From: Akkermansiaceae bacterium
GTDB taxonomy: Bacteria; Verrucomicrobiota; Verrucomicrobiia; Verrucomicrobiales; Akkermansiaceae
Direction of reading: 5' to 3'
Length of the DNA stretch: 64,000 nt
Assembly: GCA_017798145.1 (NCBI GenBank)
Contig: CP059069.1
Coordinates: 3,953,226-4,017,225 of the forward strand
Shown here piece after piece: positions 1 through 8,877 of this stretch (the first letter of the stretch is position 1; each line of letters opens with the position of its first letter). The translations under genes and the position numbers were made by a program. The notes beneath the pieces are model-generated. The model was not told the origin of the DNA, did not search any database, and saw only the letters and a program-made list of their open reading frames with translations.

Positions 1-455
1 TTCATATCCCCGTCGCTGAGGAAAACCACCAGCCCGCCCATCGCAACCACCAGCCAGCAGGAGGTCACGACCCTGACCTTTTCCTTCAGCCAGAATGCCG
101 CGACCACCGTCGCGAACATCGGGTAGGTCAGGTTGATCACGATCGCGCGCCCCGCCCCAAGCTCCGGGATGGTGATGTAGAAGCAGATGATTCCCAGTCC
201 GCCGATCAGCCCGCGCAATACCACGAGCCGGTTGGAAAACATCCGCCGCCATTCGAAGCCGCGCCCCCCCGTGTAGAAAACCACAAGGATCAGCACCCCT
301 ACCAAGCCGCGGAACAGCGCGGCCATCCAGCCATCGGCTCCCGAAGTCACCAGAGAGGCGGCGCGTATCATGAGCGTGTTCCCGGCAAACAGCACCACGG
401 AGGCAAGCATCCACATCACCCCTTTCAGATCCAGCTGCTCGTCTCCGCTCTCCAT
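1..455 (-). CDS. EamA/DMT-family transporter, N-terminal part (cut by window edge)
   Basis: Translating the minus strand from the ATG at 455 gives an uninterrupted hydrophobic protein starting MESGDEQLDLKGVMWMLASV, which runs off the left edge after about 151 residues. It has alternating membrane helices and short basic loops (for example RGFEWRRMFSNRL), followed by a segment with PELGAGRAIVINLTYPMFAT and FWLKEKV. This matches the first EamA repeat of drug/metabolite transporters, in which a Pro-rich helix and a conserved KE follow the fourth helix. Such proteins are inner-membrane exporters of metabolites. The substrate cannot be read from the sequence. The gene is divergent from the helicase at 590. 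The family call is fairly safe and the C-terminal half is unseen. Confidence 0.8.
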   Translation of the reverse strand, partial: MESGDEQLDLKGVMWMLASVVLFAGNTLMIRAASLVTSGADGWMAALFRGLVGVLILVVFYTGGRGFEWRRMFSNRLVVLRGLIGGLGIICFYITIPELGAGRAIVINLTYPMFATVVAAFWLKEKVRVVTSCWLVVAMGGLVVFLSDGDM

Positions 456-589
456 GCGCCCGCCCGCTTCTCGCCCGGCGAGGCTCTGAAAGCAAGCATC
501 GCCGCGACATGCTGTCATTGATCGCCCGGTTTCCCCGCATGCGATCCATCCTTGACCCGCCGCAAAAGCCCGCCTAAACCCGGCGCCTC

Positions 590-1786
<1,197 letters not shown>

Positions 1787-1926
1787 GCAAGGGTCCCTGG
1801 ACTCGGGAGAATGAGGGTGTGTTCGCCGCGGAGATCGCGGGCTTTCACGGACAAGGGAGCCTGGTTCCCGGTCTTGCCCCCGGAAAAATGCTTTCCAATC
1901 GGCGCGGGGCCTTTGATTTTCAGGCC

Positions 1927-2808
1927 ATGGATCTGGATGGGTATCTCAAAGGGGCGGCGGCGGATGTGGATGCGGCGATGGACGGTTTCCTGCCAAGTGC
2001 CGACGAGCGTCCGGGAAGCATTCACGAGGCGATGCGCTATTGCATTTTTGCAGGCGGCAAGCGGCTCAGGCCGGTGCTTTGCATTGCGGCGGCCGAGGCT
2101 TGCGGCGGCAAGAGGGAGCATGCGCTTGCCGCTGCCTGTGCCGTGGAGCTGATGCACACATATTCCCTGGTGCACGACGACCTGCCCTGCATGGACGACG
2201 ATGAACTGCGGCGCGGCCGCGCGACCTGCCACAAGGTCTATGGCGAGGGGATGGCGGTGCTTTGCGGCGATGCGCTGCTCACGGAGGCCTTCGCGGTGCT
2301 CGCGAAATCGGCTCCCGCCGGGCTTCATACAGTCGGTGACATGGTCGCGGAGCTGGCTCTCGCAGGCGGCAGCCGTAAGCTGATCGGCGGGCAGGTGCTG
2401 GATCTGGAAGGGGAGGGGAAAACGCTCCCCCTGGAGGAACTGGTCCGTATCCACGAGGCGAAGACCGCCGCGCTGCTGGCCGCCTCCGTCCGTCTCGGGG
2501 CGATGGCTGCCGGTGGCGGCCAGCGTGAGTTGGCGGCTCTGACCACCTTCGGACACGCCCTGGGGCTTGCCTTCCAGATCATCGACGACATCCTCGATGT
2601 CACCCAGACAACGGAAAACCTCGGCAAGACGGCGGGCAAGGACGAGGCGGTGCAAAAATCGACCTATCCGGCCGTGATCGGCCTGGAGGCATCGCGTGAA
2701 GAGGCCGGGCGGCTTACAGCCGAGGCTCTCGGCGCACTGGCTGTCTTCGGCGATGAGGCCGCGAGGCTCAGGCAGATTGCCGGGCGGATGCTGGTGCGGG
2801 AGTTCTGA
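1927..2808 (+). CDS. ispA: Polyprenyl (farnesyl/geranylgeranyl) diphosphate synthase
   Basis: The product is 293 residues and condenses isopentenyl diphosphate with allylic diphosphates in the isoprenoid pathway. The first aspartate-rich motif DDLPCMDDD lies at residues 84-92 and the second, DDILD, near residue 218. GGKRLRPVL and the lysine-rich stretch after DVTQTTENLGKTAGKDE are typical of IspA. The insertion in the first motif (DDxxxxD) is the bacterial short-chain type, so a C15 or C20 product is most likely. The open frame extends far upstream, antisense-like through the helicase, but similarity starts only near the ATG at 1927; an in-frame ATG at 1888 is the alternative start. Confidence 0.9.
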   Translation: MDLDGYLKGAAADVDAAMDGFLPSADERPGSIHEAMRYCIFAGGKRLRPVLCIAAAEACGGKREHALAAACAVELMHTYSLVHDDLPCMDDDELRRGRATCHKVYGEGMAVLCGDALLTEAFAVLAKSAPAGLHTVGDMVAELALAGGSRKLIGGQVLDLEGEGKTLPLEELVRIHEAKTAALLAASVRLGAMAAGGGQRELAALTTFGHALGLAFQIIDDILDVTQTTENLGKTAGKDEAVQKSTYPAVIGLEASREEAGRLTAEALGALAVFGDEAARLRQIAGRMLVREF

Positions 2809-3038
2809 GGCTCGATGTCCGAAGCCCGAGCTTCCGGGGGAGGCTCCTTGTCGCTGTCTCCGGCTGCTTGCGCTGTACCGGATTTTTTCGGTCAAGGTGT
2901 TCCGGGAGGATACGGAAAAGCTGGCATCGTTTTGTCTGCTGTGCGGGGTTGGGTTTTCATTGGTTAGCGGCGTTCCTCTCGGAGTTTCGCCCGGTATTGG
3001 GTTGCGTGTGTGGCGGATCTGCGGAGAGTGTGCGGCGT

Positions 3039-4067
3039 ATGACGAATGTTGAGCAGATCAAGGAGGCGCTGAGGGCGGTGAAATACCCCGGTTTTTCGAG
3101 GGACATCGTTTCCTTCGGGCTGGTCAGGGGCGTGGATCTGGATGGTGACTCCGTGCGCGTGCGGATCGAGGTCGCCACCAAGGATGCGAAGGTGCCGCAG
3201 CAGATTTTCCAGGATGTGCATGCGGTGCTGGACGGCATCGAGGGGATCGCCTCCGTGAAGGTGGACATCGAGGTCAAGGACGCACCGGAGGCCGCGGGCG
3301 GAGCTGTGGGGAAAAGTTCCATCCCGGGCGTGAGGCGCATCATCGCCGTCGCTTCGGGTAAGGGCGGGGTGGGGAAATCAACCGTCGCCGCGAACATCGC
3401 CGTCGCCCTCGCGGCACGCGGGCTCAAGGTCGGTCTCTGCGATTGCGATCTCTACGGTCCGTCGGTCGCCCAGATGTTCGGCACGACCGAGCGGCCAGAT
3501 GCGAACGAGCACGACGAGATCATCCCGATCGAGGCACACGGCATCAAGCTCATGTCGATGGGCTTTCTGCTCGAAGACAAATCACCGGTCATCGTCCGCG
3601 GGCCGATGGCGACGCGCTATACCCAGCAGTTCCTCCGCCAGGTGGCGTGGGGGGAGCTCGATGTGCTGGTGCTCGACCTTCCGCCCGGCACGGGAGACAT
3701 CCAGCTCACCATCGTCCAGACCGTTGCGGTGGATGGCGCGGTCATCGTCACGACCCCGCAGGAGGTGGCGCTCATCGATGCGCGGAAGGCCGTGGCGATG
3801 TTCGCAAAGGTGAACGTGCCCATCCTCGGACTGATCGAGAACATGGCTTGGTTCGAGTGCGATGCGGGGAAGCGCTACTACTTGTTTGGCGAGGAGGGCG
3901 GGGTGCGCGAGGCGGAAGACATGGATGTCCCGCTGTTGGCACAGATCCCCATCGACATCCCGACCGGGAGGGGCGGGGAAAAGGGTGTCCCCGTCGCCCT
4001 GACGGATCCGAAGGACAGCAAGGTCTCGGCCGCCTTCCATGCGATGGTGGCCGGCCTGGAGATATGA
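3039..4067 (+). CDS. apbC: Mrp/ApbC-type iron-sulfur cluster carrier ATPase
   Basis: The 342-residue protein has an N-terminal MIP18/FeS-assembly domain (about residues 4-80) followed by a deviant-Walker P-loop domain with GKGGVGKST at 107-115 and a Walker A' CDCDLYGPS. The family binds a 4Fe-4S cluster at a C-terminal CxxC and passes it to apo-proteins in the cytosol. Here only the first cysteine is present (FECDAG, Cys274); the position of the second is Gly277. The ATG at 3039 starts the MIP18 domain. The frame is open for another 57 codons upstream (2868) without recognisable protein. Identity as Mrp is secure; cluster-carrier activity is uncertain because of the lost Cys. Confidence 0.9.
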   Translation: MTNVEQIKEALRAVKYPGFSRDIVSFGLVRGVDLDGDSVRVRIEVATKDAKVPQQIFQDVHAVLDGIEGIASVKVDIEVKDAPEAAGGAVGKSSIPGVRRIIAVASGKGGVGKSTVAANIAVALAARGLKVGLCDCDLYGPSVAQMFGTTERPDANEHDEIIPIEAHGIKLMSMGFLLEDKSPVIVRGPMATRYTQQFLRQVAWGELDVLVLDLPPGTGDIQLTIVQTVAVDGAVIVTTPQEVALIDARKAVAMFAKVNVPILGLIENMAWFECDAGKRYYLFGEEGGVREAEDMDVPLLAQIPIDIPTGRGGEKGVPVALTDPKDSKVSAAFHAMVAGLEI

Positions 4068-4080
4068 TCGCCGCCGCTTT

Positions 4081-4833
4081 TCAGGGCGCGGCGGGCGCTG
4101 TGTCGTCTCCGTAGAAGCTCTTGATGTAGCCGTATTCCACCAGCGTGTCCTGCCATGGCGCGATGATGTTCGGATCGCGGAAAATGCGGTTCGCGCGGGC
4201 CAGCCACTCCTCGGCCTCTAGCAGTTTCTCCTCATCGTAGGCGAGCGCCGCCTTGGCGTAGTAATAGTAGGGGGAATCGTCCTGGAAGTCGTATTTTTCC
4301 GCCATGATGAGGACTTCCTCGTCTTGGCCCAGCTTTTTCTTGCAGAGCAGGATCTTGAACTCGACGAGGCGGGACAGCGACATGTTGTTCTCGGGGATTT
4401 CGCGGAGGATTTCCTGGAAAAGGTCGTGGGCTTCCTTCCACTGCTTGGTGACAAAGAGCACTTCCGCGATGTTGAAGCGGATGCTCGTGTTTTTCGGGGA
4501 GATTTTGACCGCTTCCTCGAAGGCGGCGGAAGCCTTGTCGAAGGCGCGCATCTCCACGTAGCAGGAGCCGCGGAGGTTGAGAAGTTCCGCGCTTTTCGAG
4601 AAAATCTTCTCCGCTTCCCTGAGTGCTTCCAGGCACTCGAAGATGCGCTTCTGTTGGAAAAAGCGGGAGGCCTCCCCGAAGTTTTTCGCGAACTCCTTGC
4701 GCTCCTCTTCGGGCAGGTTGAGGAATTCCTTCTGCTCGGGGAGGAGTTCCTTGGCGGCTTCCTCGGGAGCCGCCGCATCCTGCGCATGAAGCGGGCAGAG
4801 CAGAAGGAGGAATAGAAATGGAAAATGTTTCAT
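4081..4833 (-). CDS. Exported TPR-repeat protein
   Basis: The product is about 250 residues. It starts with a hydrophobic signal peptide (MKHFPFLFLLLLCPLHAQ, probable cleavage after HAQ), then an acidic helical region and at least three tetratricopeptide-like repeats (ECLEALREAEKIFSKS, AFDKASAAFEEAVKIS, QWKEAHDLFQEILREI). Such proteins act as periplasmic or envelope scaffolds; the partner is unknown. The start is placed at the ATG at 4833 because it gives a standard signal peptide. An in-frame ATG two codons upstream (4839) is equally possible. The gene converges on apbC with only 13 bases between the stops. Confidence 0.8.
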   Translation of the reverse strand: MKHFPFLFLLLLCPLHAQDAAAPEEAAKELLPEQKEFLNLPEEERKEFAKNFGEASRFFQQKRIFECLEALREAEKIFSKSAELLNLRGSCYVEMRAFDKASAAFEEAVKISPKNTSIRFNIAEVLFVTKQWKEAHDLFQEILREIPENNMSLSRLVEFKILLCKKKLGQDEEVLIMAEKYDFQDDSPYYYYAKAALAYDEEKLLEAEEWLARANRIFRDPNIIAPWQDTLVEYGYIKSFYGDDTAPAAP

Positions 4834-4909
4834 GGTCATCGGGGTTGGCCTAGCTTTAGACAGGGAAAGCGGAGGGGGCAAGAGGGAAGATGTGGCGGTT
4901 TTTCCGGCT

Positions 4910-5476
4910 CTAGCCTTGCTTGCAGGACAGCAGGATGAAGGGTGCGGGTTTTCCCTTGGCGATCAGGCCATAGCGGGCGGTGCGCAGCTCGGGTGCTGTG
5001 GAAATGGATTGCTCCACGGCATGCGCCTCCGCGTCCCCGCCGGGATGGGCGGGATAGCATGTCACCGCAAGGATGCCGCCGGGGGCGAGGATTCCGATGG
5101 CAGAGCGTAGCGCAGCGAGGGTTTCCTCCGTGCGGGTGATCACCGAGCTGTCGCCTCCCGGAAGGTAGCCGAGGTTGAAAACGATCACCGATGGCACCCC
5201 GCCCGCCGCGAACTCCGCCAGGTCCACATGGGTTCCGTGATGCAGGGCCACCCGCCCGCTGAGCCCTGCCGCGTCAAGTCGCACTCGCGTGGCCGAGATC
5301 GCCGGTTCCTGGATGTCGATGGCGATGACCCTGCCCGTTTCCCCGACGCATTCCGCAAGGAAAATCGTATCGAAGCCGTTGCCCGCGGTGGCGTCGATGG
5401 CCAGATCCCCCGGCGCAATGTGATAACGCAGCAGGGCGTGGAGGAGTTCTGTGGGCAGCGGCGGGAACGGGGTCAT
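4910..5476 (-). CDS. mnmM: YtqB/MnmM-like SAM-dependent tRNA methyltransferase
   Basis: This 188-residue class I methyltransferase has a SAM-binding loop DATAGNGFDTIFLA (about residues 24-37), the family signature FNLGYLPGGD (about 99-108), a TRTEETLAAL helix and CYPAHPGGDAEA. These match PF06962 (YtqB), whose Bacillus member MnmM methylates nm5(s2)U34 to mnm5(s2)U in tRNA. Its ATG overlaps the stop of the upstream oxidase gene by four bases, so the two are translationally coupled. Because that oxidase resembles the other half of MnmC, the assignment is stronger than similarity alone would allow. Substrate specificity is still inference. Confidence 0.8.
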   Translation of the reverse strand: MTPFPPLPTELLHALLRYHIAPGDLAIDATAGNGFDTIFLAECVGETGRVIAIDIQEPAISATRVRLDAAGLSGRVALHHGTHVDLAEFAAGGVPSVIVFNLGYLPGGDSSVITRTEETLAALRSAIGILAPGGILAVTCYPAHPGGDAEAHAVEQSISTAPELRTARYGLIAKGKPAPFILLSCKQG

Positions 5477-6450
5477 GGGGCTTCTGGCAGGATGAAATCG
5501 GGGTGCGGGGTCTTTCCGTCAAGCATCCAGTCGGCCAGCATAGCCGCAATGCCGGGCGCGTAGAGCGTGCCCTTGGAGCCGAGGCCGTTGAATGTCCAGT
5601 TCCCGCCACCATCCCTCCCGATGAGCGGCTGGCTCCTCCGCAGGATGGGCCGAACGCCGGCCACATGATCCCTCACCCCGAACTCCGCCCCGCCCAGCTT
5701 CGCTGCGATTTCCGATATCCTATTCAAACCCGCCGGGGTGGGGGACTCGTCGAGCTGATCCCACTCATAGGTTGATCCGACCCGGAAAAGTCCGCTGCCT
5801 ATGGGCACCAGCCAGCCGCCCGCGCCGATGCGGATATGGCTCTCCGGCCAGGCGGCGCTCACCGTGAGGATCTCGCCTTTCGCACAGCGGTGGGGGCCAA
5901 GCTGCCCTTCCGTCAAGCCCGCCGCACCGGTGCAGAGGATCTGCCCGGGTGAGGATACGCAGTCGCCCTCGTCATACAGCCCGAGGCTTTCGAAATAGCG
6001 GCGGCTCAGGGAAATCAAGCCCGCCGCATCCAGCCAGCCACCGCCCCTGACCGCATAGGCGGCGAGGAAACCCGCAGGCACCTCCGCCGTTTCCCCATCC
6101 ACCCATGCCGCCACCTCCGCAAGGCCGAGCTTCGAGGAAATCTTCCCCCGCTCCTTTTCCGATCCCGCAAGCCGCAGGATAGGCATCGGGTGCCATAAGG
6201 TGATGCCAAGTTCTTCCTCCACCCGCCGGTAGAAGGCGATGGCTGCCGGGTGAAACTCCGAGATCCGCCAGCTTGGCTCGAAGTTTTTCCCCGTCACCGG
6301 ATTCACCATCCCCGCCGCAACCCGGGTGCTGCCACCGGCACCCCGGTCCGCGATCCGGAACGGCACCCCGCGCCACAGGAATTCCCACGCAAGGCAGCTC
6401 CCGGCCAAGCCTTGTCCGATGATCGTTTGCCCTTGGAAGTTCGTGCCCAT
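5473..6450 (-). CDS. FAD-dependent oxidoreductase resembling the MnmC oxidase domain
   Basis: About 325 residues of DAO fold. The dinucleotide-binding motif GQGLAGSCLA lies at the N-terminus, followed by VAAGMVNPVTGKNF, PILRL and a C-terminal FNGLGSKG that closes the FAD site. Stand-alone proteins of this kind correspond to MnmC(o), which removes the carboxymethyl group from cmnm5(s2)U to give nm5(s2)U in the tRNA wobble position. The gene directly downstream, overlapping by four bases, is an MnmM-like methylase that would finish the reaction. The ATG at 6450 is preferred because it puts the FAD motif near residue 13; the longer frame starts at a TTG at 6480. Confidence 0.8.
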   Translation of the reverse strand: MGTNFQGQTIIGQGLAGSCLAWEFLWRGVPFRIADRGAGGSTRVAAGMVNPVTGKNFEPSWRISEFHPAAIAFYRRVEEELGITLWHPMPILRLAGSEKERGKISSKLGLAEVAAWVDGETAEVPAGFLAAYAVRGGGWLDAAGLISLSRRYFESLGLYDEGDCVSSPGQILCTGAAGLTEGQLGPHRCAKGEILTVSAAWPESHIRIGAGGWLVPIGSGLFRVGSTYEWDQLDESPTPAGLNRISEIAAKLGGAEFGVRDHVAGVRPILRRSQPLIGRDGGGNWTFNGLGSKGTLYAPGIAAMLADWMLDGKTPHPDFILPEAP

Positions 6451-6486
6451 GCCGCATGGCGAGGATTCCCCATGCTCCAACCCCCG

Positions 6487-6687
6487 TCACGTGAAATTCC
6501 AGACCGCACCCACCTTCCCGCCCTCTGCGAACTCCGCTTTCGTGAATGCCTGCCGCTTGTCCTCCTTGCCCCGGCTGATGTTGTCCGCCCAGCGCTGGAC
6601 GCGGCGCATCACCGGCAGCCTTTCCCAGCGGATGTGGGAAACGGATGGAGTGAACCATGCGAAGCGCCTGTCCCCGTCCGTGCACAT
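6487..6687 (-). CDS. Small conserved-looking hypothetical protein
   Basis: This 66-residue reading frame begins at the ATG at 6687 (a GTG at 6729 would add 14 residues) and ends 37 bases before the start of the oxidase gene, on the same strand. The product (DGDRRFAWFTPSVSHIRWE ... RWADNISRGKEDKRQAFTKA ... EGGKVGAVW) is rich in charged and aromatic residues, has balanced composition, and shows no signal peptide or membrane segment. It looks like real protein rather than a shadow. No family is recognised. It may be the first gene of the tRNA-modification operon. Confidence 0.5.
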   Translation of the reverse strand: MCTDGDRRFAWFTPSVSHIRWERLPVMRRVQRWADNISRGKEDKRQAFTKAEFAEGGKVGAVWNFT

Positions 6688-6810
6688 CAGCGCGACATCC
6701 TGACGGGACAGCTGCCATCGGATTCGCACCGCTGTGCCTTTCCCTGCAGTGGGGGCACCTGTTCACCCCTGGCCTTTGATCTTTCAACCAGGTGGGTTAT
6801 CCGGCTATCC

Positions 6811-7791
6811 ATGCGCATGCGGATGGAACAGTTGCGCTGGGGGATTCTGGGCTGCGGGAACGTGACGGAGGCCAAGAGCGGTCCGGCCTTCGGGAAGGTG
6901 CCGGGCAGTTCGCTTGTCGCAGTGATGCGGCGGGACGGTGCGAAGGCGGCGGACTACGCGGAGCGCCACGGGGTGGGGCGCTGGCATGATACGGCGGGAA
7001 CCCTGATCAACGATCCCGGGGTGAATGCGGTCTACATTGCGACGCCGCCGGGATCGCACTGCGAGCTCGCGCTGGAAGTGGCTGCTGCGGGAAAGCCATG
7101 CTATGTCGAGAAGCCGATGGCGCGGAACGCCGCCGAGTGCCAGAAGATGGTCGATGCCTTCGCAGCGGCGGGGCTCCCGCTTTTCGTCGCCTACTACCGT
7201 CGCGGCCTGCCCCATTTCACGCAAGTGAAGGCGATGATTGATGATGGCCGCCATGGCCCCTTGCTCGGCGTTCGCTACCAATTTTACAGCGGCCACCAGG
7301 CGAATGGAACGCCGGAAGGCTGGCGTTACCAGCCGGAGATATCGGGCGGAGGCTTGTTCTGGGATCTGGGGAGCCATGCGCTGGATCTTTTCGATTGGTG
7401 GCTCGGCCCGCTCGGATTCGTCCAAGGACAGGCATCGAAACAATCAGAAGCCTCGCCCGTGGAGGAAGCCGTCGCCATGACAGCCGTTTCAGGAAGCGGG
7501 GTTTCCTTCGTCGGGGACTGGAGCTTCATCAGCCGCGAGGACGTGGACAGGTTCGAGCTGGAGTTCGCACATGCCCGTGTCAGCGGATCCGTTTTCGGCC
7601 CGATGGAGTTGCGCATCGAGACGGAGATCGGGGAGACCCAGACCCTCGTCTACCCTCAGCCAGAACACATCCAGTCCGGATTGATCGCGAACATTGTCTC
7701 TAGCCTCCGCACCGGAGCCCCGGCACTGAGCACAGGTGTCACGGCTGCGCGAACCAATGCGGTCATCGACAAGGTTGCGGCCACTGCGTGA
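6811..7791 (+). CDS. Gfo/Idh/MocA-family NAD(P)-dependent oxidoreductase
   Basis: The 326-residue product opens with a Rossmann segment LRWGILGCGNVTEAKSGPAF (GxGxxT variant), followed by VYIATPPGSHCELALEVAAAGKPCYVEKPMA. The EKP motif near residue 103 provides the catalytic lysine-type signature of the family. The C-terminal dimerisation/substrate domain contains GGGLFWDLGSHALDLFDWW. Members oxidise or reduce sugars and cyclitols using NAD(P); substrate cannot be assigned. Three in-frame ATGs (6811, 6817, 6823) are possible starts; 6823 gives MEQLRWGILG. The open frame upstream to 6250 is antisense to the oxidase and is not used. Confidence 0.88.
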   Translation: MRMRMEQLRWGILGCGNVTEAKSGPAFGKVPGSSLVAVMRRDGAKAADYAERHGVGRWHDTAGTLINDPGVNAVYIATPPGSHCELALEVAAAGKPCYVEKPMARNAAECQKMVDAFAAAGLPLFVAYYRRGLPHFTQVKAMIDDGRHGPLLGVRYQFYSGHQANGTPEGWRYQPEISGGGLFWDLGSHALDLFDWWLGPLGFVQGQASKQSEASPVEEAVAMTAVSGSGVSFVGDWSFISREDVDRFELEFAHARVSGSVFGPMELRIETEIGETQTLVYPQPEHIQSGLIANIVSSLRTGAPALSTGVTAARTNAVIDKVAATA

Positions 7792-7876
7792 CCTCCGGCT
7801 CATCGCTTTTCCGGCCCTAGCCCCGCAACTAGGAAAGACAAAACAAGCCCCGCAGCGGCGCTATCCCTACACGGCC

Positions 7877-8692
7877 ATGAAAACCCAATCAGTCCTCTCA
7901 TTCCTCGGCGCGATCATCGCTGCCTTCACTCTCCTCCCTGCAGTGGCTCAGGAGAAATCCAAACCCGAAATCCGGGTGATCGAATTTGCCGAAAGCGATG
8001 GGCTGAGGGTGGAAGACATGCGGAAGCGGATCGAAGAGCGCCTCAAGCAGGCAGACATCGACATGAGCCCGGAAATGCGCCGCGAGCTGATGAAATCGTT
8101 GCGTCGCCCTGCGGGCGATGTTCCCGGGGATGCCAAACCAAGGGGCGAGGCGCCCACGAAAGCCCCGAATGAACAACCATGGATGATCGGCCTGATGGTT
8201 GAGCCGGTGGACGATTTGCTCCGCACCCATCTTGATCTGCCCAAGGACGTTGGGGTGATGGTTACCCGGACGGTTCCCGGCAAGCCCGCCGCCGCAGCGG
8301 GTATCGTGCCCAACGACATCCTTCTCTCCGCAGGCGACCGCAAGATTGCGGGCATCGGAGACCTCAGGGATGCGGTGCAAGCCGCAGGGAAGTCCGGGAA
8401 ACCGCTCAAGCTTGCCATCATCCATGAAGGAAAGCGGCGCGAGGTCAGCATCGATCCCGATGGCCCGAAACCGGAGCAGGAGAAAAAGGACGACAAACCA
8501 TCCGGCGGCGTGGAGCGCGGACAAATGCTCCGCCCGGGTGTGGACGCCATGCAGCGCCATAACCGCCAGATGGAGGAAATGGGCAACCAGATGCGCCGCA
8601 TGAACCAGCAAATCGAAAGGCAGCAGAAGCAGATCGAGATGCTTGAAAAACGCCTCGCCGAGAGCAACCGGAACCGGCCCGAGCCGGATTGA
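7877..8692 (+). CDS. Exported PDZ-domain protein with C-terminal coiled coil
   Basis: The 271-residue protein starts at the ATG at 7877 with a signal peptide ending LLPAVAQ. A charged helical region follows, then a single PDZ domain (about residues 100-190; IGLMVEPVDDLLRTHLDLPK, VTRTVPGKPAAAAGIVPNDI, a typical ligand-groove and turn pattern), a Pro/Lys-rich linker, and a C-terminal Met/Gln-rich coiled coil (QRHNRQMEEMGNQMRRMNQQ). There is no protease domain, so it is probably a periplasmic scaffold or protease adaptor. It follows the Gfo/Idh gene by 85 bases and may be co-transcribed. Confidence 0.82.
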   Translation: MKTQSVLSFLGAIIAAFTLLPAVAQEKSKPEIRVIEFAESDGLRVEDMRKRIEERLKQADIDMSPEMRRELMKSLRRPAGDVPGDAKPRGEAPTKAPNEQPWMIGLMVEPVDDLLRTHLDLPKDVGVMVTRTVPGKPAAAAGIVPNDILLSAGDRKIAGIGDLRDAVQAAGKSGKPLKLAIIHEGKRREVSIDPDGPKPEQEKKDDKPSGGVERGQMLRPGVDAMQRHNRQMEEMGNQMRRMNQQIERQQKQIEMLEKRLAESNRNRPEPD

Positions 8693-8835
8693 TCGGCCGA
8701 CATCGGAAGCGGGGCGCGAATTTCCCTCTCCTCCGCCCGGGCCCCGTCCCGCCGCATCTCACAAGCCGGACCGGACTTCTGGATTTCCATGGACGGTTGT
8801 GTGGTGAGAGGGCCAGCCCTTCCGCCTCCCTATCC

Positions 8836-8870
8836 CTTCAGGTTTGAATTTTGGGGTTTGGAGCTTAGGG
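8836..8870 (+). repeat. TTTGAA-type leader repeat upstream of the M20 peptidase
   Basis: This T/G-rich stretch (core GGTTTGAATTTTGGGGTTTG) ends eight bases before the ATG of the peptidase. In the sense orientation it resembles the stretches before pyrC, rsmE, trpG, trpE and the DUF4062-like gene in this window. It could be a promoter or leader element or a low-complexity repeat. Confidence 0.45.
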
Positions 8871-8877
8871 TCACCCC

